DNA of 47,538 bases. Origin: Bacteroidales bacterium (GTDB taxonomy: Bacteria; Bacteroidota; Bacteroidia; Bacteroidales; Porphyromonadaceae). The notes beneath the pieces are model-generated. The model did no database searches and was not told the origin of the DNA. It saw nothing but the letters and a program-made list of their open reading frames with translations. The translations under genes and the position numbers were made by a program. The stretch spans positions 1 through 47,538 of the forward strand of contig SFHG01000008.1 of assembly GCA_004555765.1 (NCBI GenBank), read 5' to 3'. Shown in pieces: positions 8,107-17,595 of the stretch; the stretch's first letter is position 1, and each line of letters starts with the position of its first letter.

Positions 8107-9215
8107 CTTGCTAAAACCTCTTTCAGTTTCCGGACTTCATCTTCTTCCATAGCCGCAGTAAGGGAGAGACGAAGGCGCTCCGTACCCGCGGGGACGGTGG
8201 GCTTACGGACGGGGCGGACAAAAAAGCCCTCATCCGTCAGATCCTTCACCGCATCAAGGATGCGGTCGGGTATAATGAAACTCATAATCGGCGATTCGAG
8301 TGCGGGATCCAAAAGGGACATCAGACGACGGAGATGGATCCGCCTCTCGTCCATCCGGAGGACTTTCTCGAAGACGAACCGGCTCCAAGCGACATTAAAA
8401 GGTGGCAGCGCCGTGGCGTATATGAAAGGCCGGGCCGAGGAGACGAAGAGATCCCGGAGCTCTGGGCTTTGGAGGCTGAAGGCTCCAACCGAAGAGATGC
8501 CCTTGCCAAGCGTACCCATCAAGAGATCAACGTTCGAGAGGATGCCCAGCTCTTTTGCCACGCCGAGCCCTCCGCCGAAAACGCCCATACCGTGTGCTTC
8601 GTCGACGTAGAGGTGCATCTCGGGGAAGAGTTGCTTCAGGGTCGCGATCTCCCGCAGCGGGGCTATGTCGCCGTCCATGCTGTAAACCGATTCGACGACG
8701 ACCCAAATGTGTGCATAGCCCTCGGACGAAGCGCGTCTGAGCTGTGCTTCGAGACTCCGGACATCGTTGTGGGTAAAGCGGGTGAACCCGCTTCGCGAAA
8801 GCTTGATGCCTTCGATGATCGACGCGTGGACGAGACGGTCAAGGATGAAGAAAGTGTCCTTGCCCCCAAGTACGGGAATAATGCCGCTATTGGCGTGAAA
8901 GCCGCCACCCCAGACAAGCGCAGAGGGGAAGCCGTACACTTCCGTAAGAAAGTCCTCAAACTCGCGGTAAACGCGGTCGTTTCCGGAGAGGAGGCGGGAT
9001 GAAGAGGCAGAGAAAGGCACGTCCGAAAGGGGAGAAGCGAGGAACTCCTGCCTCAGCTCCGGCATTGCCTGAAGACCGAGGTAGTCATTACTTGAGAGGT
9101 TGAGGAGCCTTTGCCCCACCATCTCCACATATTTCCCTTTGATCTCGAGATCTTGGAGGGTACGAAAGGTACCCTCTTTTTTGAGTGCATCAAGGCGTTC
9201 GCAGTAGAGGCTCAT
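8097..9215 (-). CDS. bioF: 8-amino-7-oxononanoate synthase
   Basis: 372 residues, an alpha-oxoamine synthase (PLP fold type I). It condenses pimeloyl-ACP with alanine. The PLP lysine is Lys238 in MGTLGKGISSVG. DEAHGMGVFG (Asp205, His208) contacts the cofactor, and LSSNDYLGL (40-48) is the family N-terminal motif. The start ATG overlaps the bioA stop (ATGA), and the 3' end overlaps bioG. Length is normal for BioF. The closely related 2-amino-3-ketobutyrate ligase is excluded by the operon. Confidence 0.92.
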   Translation of the reverse strand: MSLYCERLDALKKEGTFRTLQDLEIKGKYVEMVGQRLLNLSSNDYLGLQAMPELRQEFLASPLSDVPFSASSSRLLSGNDRVYREFEDFLTEVYGFPSALVWGGGFHANSGIIPVLGGKDTFFILDRLVHASIIEGIKLSRSGFTRFTHNDVRSLEAQLRRASSEGYAHIWVVVESVYSMDGDIAPLREIATLKQLFPEMHLYVDEAHGMGVFGGGLGVAKELGILSNVDLLMGTLGKGISSVGAFSLQSPELRDLFVSSARPFIYATALPPFNVAWSRFVFEKVLRMDERRIHLRRLMSLLDPALESPIMSFIIPDRILDAVKDLTDEGFFVRPVRKPTVPAGTERLRLSLTAAMEEDEVRKLKEVLARWK

Positions 9216-10504
9216 TTCGCGCCCTCCTTCAAGATCTTGACGAGGCCGCGGGTGAGCGTCCGCACCTCTTCGTCACCGATAGCCATAAACTGCGGCTCCA
9301 GATAGACGAGCCGACCAAAGGGGCGTACCCAGATGCCTTCCTCTACGAAGCGGGGGATGAGCGTCTTCATATCGACGGGGGCTTTCATCTCCACCACGCC
9401 GATGGCACCGAGCGTGCGCACTTCTTTCACCGTCTTCAGATCGGCAGCTTCCGCCAACCCCTCCCCAAGGAGTTCCTCGATCCGGGAGACGCGCCCCGCC
9501 CAGTCTTGGGAGAGGAGCAGCTTGACCGAAGCGATGGAGACAGCCGCGGCAAGGGCATTTCCCATAAACGTCGGACCATGCATAAAGCATCCGGCCTCAC
9601 CTCCGCAAATAATGTCTGCGATACGCTTCGTGGTGCAGGTCACGGCAAACGTCATATATCCGCCCGTAAGCGCTTTGCCGAGCGTGATGATGTCGGGCTT
9701 TATCTTTGTGTAATAGGTCGCAAGGAGCTTACCCGTGCGTCCGAATCCCGTAGCTATCTCGTCGAAGATGAGGAGACACCCGTACTCGTCTGCAAGGCTG
9801 CGGAGGCCTTCGAGGTACTCGGGTCGATAGAAATACATCCCGCCGGCTCCTTGGACGATGGGTTCTACGATGATGGCGGCAATTTCTTCGCCCTTTTCTT
9901 CGAGCAACGCCCGCATCGGATCAAGGTCCGCCGCGTCCCACACTCCGTGGAAAGGCGAGTGCGGTTGGGGGACAAAATACTGTACGGGCAAAGCGGAGCC
10001 GAAAAGACTGTGCATCCCGGTAACGGGGTCGCAGACACTCATCGCCTGCCACGTATCGCCGTGGTATCCGCTCCTTATGGTCGCAAAGTGGAGTCGTCTT
10101 TTCTCTCCGAGCGACATCTGGTACTGGAGTGCCATTTTCAATGCCACTTCGACGGAGACGGAGCCTGAGTCGGAGTAAAAGAGTTGGTCTATGCCCTCGG
10201 GGAGAATCTCATCAACGAGGAGCTTGCCGAGCTCCACAGCCGGGCGGTGCGTAAACCCTCCGAACATCACGTGTGAGAGAACCCCCGCCTGCTCCCGGAG
10301 CGCACGAGTAAGGACGGGATTATTGTACCCGTGGAAAGCGCACCACCAGGAACTCATTCCGTCCAGAAGCCGTGTACCGTCTTCGAGTGTGATGTAGCAG
10401 CCCTCGGCGCTCTTTACGGCGTAGTTGCGGAGCGGGTCAATGGTGGATGTATAGGGGTGCCAGAGATGGTCGCGATCCCATTTGAGGAGTTCGTCCGTCG
10501 TCAT
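9212..10504 (-). CDS. bioA: Adenosylmethionine-8-amino-7-oxononanoate aminotransferase
   Basis: 430 residues, a class III PLP aminotransferase converting KAPA to DAPA with SAM as amino donor. HLWHPYTS near the N-terminus and DGMSSWWCAFHGYNNP are BioA hallmarks. The cofactor lysine is in TLGKALTGGYM (about residue 277 in this numbering). I chose the ATG at 10504 because it gives an ATGA overlap with the bioB stop, like the other junctions of this operon; a GTG three codons upstream (10513) is the alternative. The gene ends in an ATGA overlap with bioF. Confidence 0.93.
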   Translation of the reverse strand: MTTDELLKWDRDHLWHPYTSTIDPLRNYAVKSAEGCYITLEDGTRLLDGMSSWWCAFHGYNNPVLTRALREQAGVLSHVMFGGFTHRPAVELGKLLVDEILPEGIDQLFYSDSGSVSVEVALKMALQYQMSLGEKRRLHFATIRSGYHGDTWQAMSVCDPVTGMHSLFGSALPVQYFVPQPHSPFHGVWDAADLDPMRALLEEKGEEIAAIIVEPIVQGAGGMYFYRPEYLEGLRSLADEYGCLLIFDEIATGFGRTGKLLATYYTKIKPDIITLGKALTGGYMTFAVTCTTKRIADIICGGEAGCFMHGPTFMGNALAAAVSIASVKLLLSQDWAGRVSRIEELLGEGLAEAADLKTVKEVRTLGAIGVVEMKAPVDMKTLIPRFVEEGIWVRPFGRLVYLEPQFMAIGDEEVRTLTRGLVKILKEGAK

Positions 10505-11484
10505 TTCGTCCACGTCGTCTCCTTTCCCGTATCATAGCCTGCCTCCGCAAAGAGGCGCATATCGCTCTCCGTCACGGAAGCTCTTGTGGTCAGAAGGTCG
10601 CCCGTGATAGCGGCGTTGATGCCTATGTAGAGCGCTTTTCGCTGGGTGTCCGATCCGTAGAGAGCCCGTCCGCCACTGAAGCGGAGATAAGCCCCGGGAT
10701 TAGCGAGACGGAAGAGGCAGACGGAGAAGAGCAGTTCGTCGTCATCAAGAGGCTTCCGCGCACCAAGTGGCGTGCCTGCCATCGGGTGAAGGAAATTGAT
10801 GGGTATGCTCCCGATACCGAGAGAAGCGAGGTAGAGCGCAAATTCTGCCCTCTGCCTCCGGGTCTCCCCCATTCCGATGATACCGCCACTGCAGGCGCGC
10901 ATCCCCACGGCACGGGCGTTGCGGAGGGTCTCTTCCTTTTGTTCTTGGGTATGGGTGCTGACCAAGGTGGGGAAATAGGACGGTGCACTCTCCATATTGC
11001 AGTGGTAGGTGGTGCATCCCGCGTCTTTGAGCGCCTGAAGCTGCTCTCTCGTGACCAAGCCAAGCGAAGCACAGAGGTTAATCTTCCCGCCGTGCGCCCT
11101 TATGGCATCAAACATCTCCCCGTACTCCGCATTCTCTCTGCTATTGGGACGCTTGCCACTGGCTACGAGAGAGAAACGCCCGATGCCCTTGCTCTCGTTA
11201 AAGAGGGCTTGGTCACGCACCTTTTCCACGGGCAGGACACCGTGCACTTCGGAGTCTGTGCGGTAATGGGCGCTTTGTGTGCACCACGCGCAGTCTTCGG
11301 GACAATTGCCGCTCTTCACATTGATGATGGAGCAGGTGTCAAACCCATCGCCCATAACCTTCCGCGTGATCTCGTGACAGGCCTCGTAAAGCTCTTCACG
11401 GGGGGTATTTTCGGCTGTGGCAAGGAGCTCGTCCACGTCCTTAAACCGATACCCTCCTATTATCTTTTCTGCTAATTGGTTCAT
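10501..11484 (-). CDS. bioB: Biotin synthase
   Basis: 327 residues, a radical-SAM enzyme inserting sulphur into dethiobiotin. The [4Fe-4S] motif is CPEDCAWC (Cys61, Cys65, Cys68). Downstream YHCNMES and ACSGGIIGMGE carry cysteines expected around the [2Fe-2S] cluster, and LRFSGGRALYG holds the conserved Arg. It is the first biotin gene and starts 18 bases below the DUF4831 gene with no promoter visible in between, so it may share that transcript. No BirA operator was recognised. Confidence 0.94.
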   Translation of the reverse strand: MNQLAEKIIGGYRFKDVDELLATAENTPREELYEACHEITRKVMGDGFDTCSIINVKSGNCPEDCAWCTQSAHYRTDSEVHGVLPVEKVRDQALFNESKGIGRFSLVASGKRPNSRENAEYGEMFDAIRAHGGKINLCASLGLVTREQLQALKDAGCTTYHCNMESAPSYFPTLVSTHTQEQKEETLRNARAVGMRACSGGIIGMGETRRQRAEFALYLASLGIGSIPINFLHPMAGTPLGARKPLDDDELLFSVCLFRLANPGAYLRFSGGRALYGSDTQRKALYIGINAAITGDLLTTRASVTESDMRLFAEAGYDTGKETTWTK

Positions 11485-11502
11485 TTTGTCTAAAAAATCA
11501 GG

Positions 11503-12588
11503 TTAAAGCGTACCTATCTTCAAGATGCCACCCGTAGCGGGGTCAAAGATGATCTCCGTCATTTTGTCCCTGTCGGTGAAGAGAACTTCTTCGAGAGCCT
11601 CTTGGTGTCCGTACTGAGCCGCAGGGTAATCGCTTCTGAAGAGGACTTTGCCCTCGTAGGAAATCTCCACGGACACGCGTCCCGGCATGGTGTAGACGAT
11701 GCCGCGACTGAGCTGTCTTTCCTTTTTGCGGCGGTCTTTCTCGTCGAGGACAGGAGACTGTTCGGTCACTTTCACGGTCAGATACACGGGTGAGCCCCGT
11801 AGATCGCCTTTGTCCAAAAGTCCGTACTGCTCCGAAAAACGCGCGATGATCTCTTCGCCCCGGGCGAGTGGGATACCACTTAGGACGAACGTTTGCTCTG
11901 CCGTGCGGACAGAGCCCGTGAACCGCTCCGTAAGGGCACGCTCGGCTTTGTCGAGACCGGAGACGGCCACTTTCATCGCTTCGCCGTCCACAAACGGCTG
12001 CTCGCTCTGACCGCTGATGACTGCCGTACGACTGTCACGGAGACGGAAGATCTCGTCTGCCGCTATCTGGGCTTTTTTTGCCACGGTGGTTGCCTGCACG
12101 TACTCACGGGGCATACCCGTGAGTGCCTCAAATGCACCATCGGCAGGGAGCTTGGAGATTTTGCTTTCGGGGAGTGCGGGAAGGACGACCGTGGGGGCAT
12201 TGATGCCCAAAAGAATGCCGTCCGGGGAGAGGGTGACGTTCGTGCCGGTGTTGCGTCTGGAGAAACGGGTGGAGAACTTCAGCGTGTCACTCGGAACCCC
12301 GTGAGTCCCTGCCGTAATGTTTCTTAGGACAAAGGTATGCTTCTCTTTCATCACGGCATCCTTTACCCCGAGGTAACGCATCGCGTAAAGTGCGAATTCG
12401 CCCGGCTCTTCATGACGCTCTTCGACCCCGAAGACTGCATAAAGTGCCGTCTCCGGAAGGGTGTACGTGACCGTATTGTCCGCCATAGCGGAGATGTCGA
12501 AACGCTCCGTCCGCACCTGCCCCGTCGCGGGATGAACCCATAGTAGTGCAAGGAGGGAAGCGGCAAGTAATATGCTGTATCTTTTCAT
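11503..12588 (-). CDS. DUF4831 family secreted protein
   Basis: 361 residues with a signal peptide (MKRYSILLAASLLALLWVHPATG, cleavage near residue 23). The body (TVTYTLPETALYAVFGVEE..., YLGVKDAV) matches my recollection of DUF4831, a periplasmic or outer-membrane-associated family confined to Bacteroidota with no known function. No catalytic motif is visible. It has its own -7 box and lies 18 bases upstream of bioB, so the biotin genes may be read from its promoter; whether this is functional linkage or chance order is unclear. Confidence 0.78.
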   Translation of the reverse strand: MKRYSILLAASLLALLWVHPATGQVRTERFDISAMADNTVTYTLPETALYAVFGVEERHEEPGEFALYAMRYLGVKDAVMKEKHTFVLRNITAGTHGVPSDTLKFSTRFSRRNTGTNVTLSPDGILLGINAPTVVLPALPESKISKLPADGAFEALTGMPREYVQATTVAKKAQIAADEIFRLRDSRTAVISGQSEQPFVDGEAMKVAVSGLDKAERALTERFTGSVRTAEQTFVLSGIPLARGEEIIARFSEQYGLLDKGDLRGSPVYLTVKVTEQSPVLDEKDRRKKERQLSRGIVYTMPGRVSVEISYEGKVLFRSDYPAAQYGHQEALEEVLFTDRDKMTEIIFDPATGGILKIGTL

Positions 12589-12618
12589 CTAAAAAGCACC
12601 GTCTATTTGTTTCTTATA

Positions 12619-12626
12619 CAAAGATA
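12619..12626 (-). promoter_or_regulatory. -7 promoter box upstream of DUF4831-bio genes
   Basis: TATCTTTG on the minus strand (12626 to 12619), an exact TAnnTTTG match, about 30 bases above the ATG at 12588. No clear -33 TTTG at the right spacing. Confidence 0.55.
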
Positions 12627-12693
12627 CCTTTTTAGTCACAAGTCTACTGCCGACACTGTGTTCGACCTCGTCTGACCTTATCCGTTAGGTGTG

Positions 12694-13320
12694 TCAGGAT
12701 TCGCGGAAAGAGCGGTCAACGAGGAAATGGCGGCGGGGCAGCTCCCGAAGCGCCCTTTCGTCGTGGCTCACAAGCAGGATCGCACTCTCTTGGTTGAGCA
12801 TAGGAAGGAGTTCGTAGAGCTTTTCACCGAACGCCCTGTCGACGTAAGAGTCGGGTTCGTCGAGGATGAGGAGATCGGGCGAGGAGACGAAGGCTCGGGC
12901 GAGAAGCACCCGCTGAAGCTGTCCGCCGCTGAGGGCGCCTATGGCCGTGGACGCATAATCCGTCATACCGACCGCCTCAAGCGTACGGGAGATGCGCTCT
13001 TTACTATCCTTGAAGTCCGTGCCCGCGAGTCCGCTCTCCACCGTTTCGGAGACAGAGATGGGAAACTTCCGGTCGACTCGGTTCTGTTGCGGCATATACC
13101 CGGTCGACGGACGAGTGCCACCGGGGTAGAGGATACGTCCCGAGAGAGGAGTCAGAAGTCCCAAAAGTGTACGAATGAGCGTCGTCTTTCCTCCTCCGTT
13201 CGGACCCGAGATACCGATGAAATCGAGTGCCCGCACCTCGAAAGAAACCCCGCCAAGGATGGGGCTTGCCGGCTCGTAGCCGAGGGTAAGGTTTTCGGCA
13301 GAGAGGAGGATGCGGTTCAT
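12694..13320 (-). CDS. Metal-type ABC transporter ATP-binding protein
   Basis: 208 residues, a ZnuC/MntB-like ATPase. Walker A is GPNGGGKT (39-46), the signature LSGGQLQRVLLARA, and Walker B LLILDEPDS, followed by the switch His in LLVSHDE. Asp replaces the usual Thr after DEP. The gene overlaps the binding-protein gene (13317-14222) by 4 bases (ATGA), so they form one unit. The expected membrane permease is absent on either side: next downstream is the DUF4831 gene. It must use a permease encoded elsewhere or be a remnant system. Confidence 0.85.
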   Translation of the reverse strand: MNRILLSAENLTLGYEPASPILGGVSFEVRALDFIGISGPNGGGKTTLIRTLLGLLTPLSGRILYPGGTRPSTGYMPQQNRVDRKFPISVSETVESGLAGTDFKDSKERISRTLEAVGMTDYASTAIGALSGGQLQRVLLARAFVSSPDLLILDEPDSYVDRAFGEKLYELLPMLNQESAILLVSHDERALRELPRRHFLVDRSFRES

Positions 13321-14222
13321 TTGCGGAGCGGGGTCTCTGTGAGTGCGGAGACAAGGAGGCGCATCTGCCCTTCCCAGTCGTAGTCGTAGGGGTTAATCTC
13401 CACCGTCTTGATCGAGAGCTCTTTGGCAGCGGAGCGGCTGCCCGATGGGTTAAATTCTTTCTGCACCAAGACTGTCTTCACACCCGCTGCGGCGGCTTCG
13501 TGGAGGACGGAGGCCAGATGACGCGGCGAAGGCTCTTTGCCGTCCTCTTCGATTACGAGCTGACGAAGTCCCATCTCACGGCTGTATGCGGTGAGAGAAG
13601 GATGGTAGATGAGAAAAGCTTTGGGGGAAGCGTCGGATGCGTAGGTCTCGCGGCTCTCGTCCTCAAGGTTGGATATTTTCGCGAGTAGCGCCTCGTAATT
13701 TTTGCGCAAAACGGTCGAATCACCGGGGAGGAGACCCACAAGCGCCTCGAAGGAAACTTCCGCAATCTGCCTGCCGCCCCCAAACGAAGTCCAGAAATGA
13801 GGGTCACCCAAGGGGTGGGTATGTCCGTCTCCGTGCGCCTCTTCCACCGGGAAGAGCAGGTCATGTGGCATTCGCTCTGCGAGGTTGAGGACTTTGGTCT
13901 CGGTGCCGGAGAGCCGGTCTATCCACGCTATCTCGAAAGGCAGCGTACCGGTATAGATGAAAAGGGCACTCTCTTCGAGACCCGCAATATCGAGCGGCGA
14001 AGGGTCGTACTCTTCGGGGTTTGCGGCGCGCGGCACCATCGGACGAGCCGCGACAAGCCCGCCCGAGATTTGATCCACGAACCAAGCCTGCGGGGCGACG
14101 CTTACGGTGACAAGGGGTTTGTCCGTCCCGTTATTGGTGCTTTTTTCACCGCAAGAGACAAGCCCGAGCAGCACGACAGGCACAAGAATAAGTCTATGAA
14201 AGTTCAATGTCTTTGCTCTCAA
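13317..14222 (-). CDS. Metal ABC transporter substrate-binding lipoprotein (ZnuA/TroA-like)
   Basis: About 300 residues. A lipoprotein signal ends at LLGLVSCGEK (Cys24 in this frame). A His-rich loop, EEAHGDGHTHPLGDPHFWT, contains the DPHFW metal-ligand motif of cluster A-I binding proteins. At the usual first ligand (NPHEYEPSP) the sequence reads NPEEYDPSP, so Glu replaces that His, which could change metal preference. The start is uncertain: 14222 is a TTG, and a second TTG at 14207 also leaves a complete signal peptide; no ATG is suitably placed. It overlaps the ATPase gene. Zinc or manganese import is inferred from family. Confidence 0.83.
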   Translation of the reverse strand: MRAKTLNFHRLILVPVVLLGLVSCGEKSTNNGTDKPLVTVSVAPQAWFVDQISGGLVAARPMVPRAANPEEYDPSPLDIAGLEESALFIYTGTLPFEIAWIDRLSGTETKVLNLAERMPHDLLFPVEEAHGDGHTHPLGDPHFWTSFGGGRQIAEVSFEALVGLLPGDSTVLRKNYEALLAKISNLEDESRETYASDASPKAFLIYHPSLTAYSREMGLRQLVIEEDGKEPSPRHLASVLHEAAAAGVKTVLVQKEFNPSGSRSAAKELSIKTVEINPYDYDWEGQMRLLVSALTETPLRK

Positions 14223-14274
14223 CTAAAGATATGACGGGATTCTCACGAAACACTCCGGAAGGCTCCGACCTGCG

Positions 14275-15285
14275 TCAAAAAGCCACCCCCACCGAGCCCA
14301 TCTCTCTGACGATAATAAGCGCCGTATAAGCAGCGAAAATAAGTGCCAGGACAGCACCCTCCGGGCGGGTGATCTTGTCCTTACCGATCCAGATGGCAAA
14401 GCAGAGCAAAATGAGCGTGCCGAAGAGCTGCACGAAGAGGTCGAGATACGTAAAGCTCAACCCCGAGAGCGGATGCACCGTACCCGCTATGCCGAGGACA
14501 AAAAAGATATTGAAAATATTGCTGCCGATGATATTGCCCACAGCTATGCCGGAATCTTTCTTGATGGCCGCCACGACGCTTGTAGCAAGCTCCGGGGCAG
14601 AGGTACCCCAGGAGACGAGCGTAAGCCCGATGAGCGTCTCGCTTACACCGAGGGAAGCGGCAAAGGCGGCGGCATTATCCACAAAGACGTTCGATCCCCA
14701 TACGAGAAGCCCCAGACCCACGGCTATGGAAAGGAAGATGTAGAAAAAAGAGCGTTGCTTTAGAGGGGCTTCCGACTCTTCGGCAACCTGCTCTTCGGCT
14801 TTTTTCATCCGGATGCTCCTTTTCGCCATAAATATGTTATAGAGGACGAAGAGGATGCCCATCAGGACAAGCACCAGAGCCTCCGCCCGCGTAATGTCGG
14901 CGGGGCGTCCGTCGAGGACGGGATCCAGAAGGAGGACGGCGAGAATGAGGGAGGCGAGGATGGCGATGGGAATGTCGTAGAGACGGGAGTTTTTGTCCAC
15001 GTCAAGGGGCGTGATCATAGCCGCGATGCCGAGGATGGCGAAGATATTGAAGATATTGCTGCCGATCACGTTGCCCACGGCGATGCCTCCGTTGCCTTGG
15101 AGCGAACCGAGCACAGAGACGGTGAGCTCCGGAGCACTGGTGCCGAATGCGACGACCGTAAGCCCGATGATGAGCTGGGGAATCTTGAAGCGGGCGGCAA
15201 GTGCGGCTGCTCCTTCAGTGAGGTAATTGGCGCCGAAGAGAATCATAACGATGCCGGCGACGACGGAGATGAGTTGAAGCCACAT
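14275..15285 (-). CDS. Calcium/sodium antiporter (CaCA family, YrbG-like)
   Basis: 336 residues, about ten membrane helices in two inverted halves. Each half carries the alpha-repeat signature: FGTSAPEL at 48-54 and WGTSAPEL at 227-232, each followed by GNVIGSNIFNI or GNIIGSNIFNI. A charged cytoplasmic loop (about 155-180, KKAEEQVAEESEA) separates the halves. It should exchange Ca2+ for Na+ (or K+) across the inner membrane. The histidine phosphatase gene ends 14 bases upstream on the same strand, so the two may be co-transcribed. In a cell with a Na+-pumping NQR, a Na+-driven exchanger makes sense, but ion selectivity is inferred. Confidence 0.9.
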   Translation of the reverse strand: MWLQLISVVAGIVMILFGANYLTEGAAALAARFKIPQLIIGLTVVAFGTSAPELTVSVLGSLQGNGGIAVGNVIGSNIFNIFAILGIAAMITPLDVDKNSRLYDIPIAILASLILAVLLLDPVLDGRPADITRAEALVLVLMGILFVLYNIFMAKRSIRMKKAEEQVAEESEAPLKQRSFFYIFLSIAVGLGLLVWGSNVFVDNAAAFAASLGVSETLIGLTLVSWGTSAPELATSVVAAIKKDSGIAVGNIIGSNIFNIFFVLGIAGTVHPLSGLSFTYLDLFVQLFGTLILLCFAIWIGKDKITRPEGAVLALIFAAYTALIIVREMGSVGVAF

Positions 15286-15299
15286 AAACGGGGTGTCTT

Positions 15300-15851
15300 T
15301 TACAGTGTCGGATAGTCTATCGTGGTGACGGAACCGTAGTCCGGGACGTGGACAAAGAGGTGCTCGATGTCAAGCTCGCCATTGAGGAAACGGGCGGAGT
15401 TGATCACACCGCCATGGCAGAAGACGGCGATACGACCTTCGTGGCTCTTACGCACCTCCTCGATGAAGTCTTTCACGCGTCCGATGAGCCGGTTGATGGT
15501 CTCGCCACCCGGAGGTGCCAGAAGCTCGAGGTGCTCGGAGTAGTCGGTATTCCCGCCCGAAGTGCGGAGCGAGTCGAAGACCTCAGCCCAAGGTCTCATC
15601 TCCCACTCTCCAAAATCCCGCTCCATAACACGCGGGTCGGGCTTGGCGTCCATACCCGCAAACTCGGCGAGCTTCCTTGCCCGTCTCAGAGGGCTGGAGT
15701 ACGCGGCGACGTAAGTCCGGGTGTCGAGTACGGACTTGACGGCAGCCGCTTCCGTTTCAAACGTTTCTGAGACATCGACGTCGGTTCTGCCGTAGCAGAT
15801 CGCTCCGGTTACTTGGAGGGAAGTGTGTCGGATCCAATCAATGGTGACCAT
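15300..15851 (-). CDS. Histidine phosphatase family protein, possibly alpha-ribazole phosphatase (CobC-like)
   Basis: 183 residues from the ATG at 15851 (MVTIDWIRHTSL). The frame is open upstream to 15974, but that part is low-complexity-like and lacks family similarity. Catalytic features are RHT (His9), SSPLRRARKLAE, ERDFGEWE and the second His in FCHGGVI. This pattern fits the small phosphoglycerate-mutase-like phosphatases such as CobC, which dephosphorylates alpha-ribazole phosphate in B12 assembly. A B12 role would suit an organism with a glutamate mutase, but no other cobalamin gene is nearby, so the substrate is uncertain. Confidence 0.8.
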   Translation of the reverse strand: MVTIDWIRHTSLQVTGAICYGRTDVDVSETFETEAAAVKSVLDTRTYVAAYSSPLRRARKLAEFAGMDAKPDPRVMERDFGEWEMRPWAEVFDSLRTSGGNTDYSEHLELLAPPGGETINRLIGRVKDFIEEVRKSHEGRIAVFCHGGVINSARFLNGELDIEHLFVHVPDYGSVTTIDYPTL

Positions 15852-15991
15852 TTCGGGGTATGTGTTGTGCTGAGTTTCGCTGAGTAAAATAAAAAATGGA
15901 AGTTTTACCGCCCGGGGCTCTTTTACCTTATGATTCGGAAAAATCGGGCTTTCCTGCCCCCGCTTTCGCCACACCCCGGCAACTTCCTCTA

Positions 15992-15999
15992 CAAAGATA
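15992..15999 (-). promoter_or_regulatory. -7 promoter box upstream of the phosphatase gene
   Basis: TATCTTTG on the minus strand (15999 to 15992), an exact consensus match. The leader to the ATG at 15851 would be about 135 bases. No good -33 box. Apart from this and repeat copy B, 15852-16140 holds nothing recognised. Confidence 0.5.
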
Positions 16000-16040
16000 C
16001 CTTTTTTCTTTCCTGTCCCCTATTTGGAGGAGCTTTTCCC

Positions 16041-16122
16041 CCGGTACGTATCTCGGCTGAATGAGATACAGACCGCCCTTCCCTTTTCGCCCGTACCGGG
16101 ACAAAATCCCCGGTCTGTACCT
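16041..16122. repeat. Intergenic palindromic repeat cluster, copy B
   Basis: GGTACGTATCTC (16043-16054) and GAGATACAGACC (16063-16074) form an imperfect hairpin with an 8-base loop (10 of 12 pairs). CCCGTACCGGG follows at 16090-16100 and GGTCTGTACC at 16112-16121. The cluster lies just past the stop of the permease gene (16141, minus), where it could also shape the 3' end of the ABC importer transcript. Confidence 0.7.
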
Positions 16123-16140
16123 CCCGAAAGCCTGCTCCTG

Positions 16141-16889
16141 TCACCGGCGCCACGGCGTAAGTAACCGCTCCGTCAGGTCGGAGAGGAGGAAGAGGAGGAA
16201 GCCCGTCAGACTCAAGAGGACAATCCCCGCGTACATATCGGGATAATCCACCCTCATCCACGCGTCCACGATGTAGTAACCCATACCCCTGTCCGTGCCA
16301 TACGTCTCGGTAACGAAAAGTACGGAGATGGCGGTACCCGTGGCCACACGGAGCGCAGAGAGGACGTCCGGGAGGACGGACGGCAGAATCAAGTGATGAA
16401 GCAACTGGAAGCCGCTTGCGCCAAGAGACGTCAGGGTGAGAAAGTTCTCCCGAGGTATCTGTCTCAGACTGTCGCGGATCGCCACAATGAGCTGAAAGAG
16501 GATGATGAGGACGATCATCGTCACTTTTGCCGCATCACCTATGCCCATAAGGAGCATCACCACGGGGAGGAGAGCCAGCTTTGGCACGGGATACAGGAAA
16601 TACACGACGGCATCGATGATGCCCCCGACTTTGCGGAAACGGAACATAAAGAGTGCCGTCACGAGAGCCAGAAAGAGCGATACCGCAAGCCCGAGGACGA
16701 TGCGCCACAAGCTTGCCGCGAGGTGCGTCCACATCCCTTCCCGTAGAACCTGCCCAAGGCGGGCATAGACCTCTATGGGATTCACGAGAACCGGCATACG
16801 GAGCGTGACGGCAGCGACAAACCAGACAAGGTTCACCACGAAGATACCCACGGCGATCTTCCAAGCCGATGAGGAAAGGGTGGCTCTGC

Positions 16890-16893
<4 letters not shown>
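16141..16893 (-). CDS. ABC transporter permease (SsuC/TauC family)
   Basis: 250 residues with about six membrane helices and the conserved cytoplasmic loop (EAA-like: LTSLGASGFQLLHHLILPSVLPDVLSALR, about 155-183) that docks on the ATPase. It closes the operon binding protein - ATPase - permease and overlaps the ATPase stop by 4 bases (ATGA). The late TETYGTDRGMGYYIVDAW segment is typical of nitrate/sulphonate/taurine and thiamine-precursor permeases. The substrate cannot be read from sequence. Confidence 0.88.
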
Positions 16894-17585
<692 letters not shown>

Positions 17586-17595
17586 TATATCCGCC

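Noticed and set aside
15300..15974. Longer start for the histidine phosphatase
   Set aside because: The catalytic RHT must lie near the N-terminus; the ATG at 15851 puts it at residues 8-10 as in the family.
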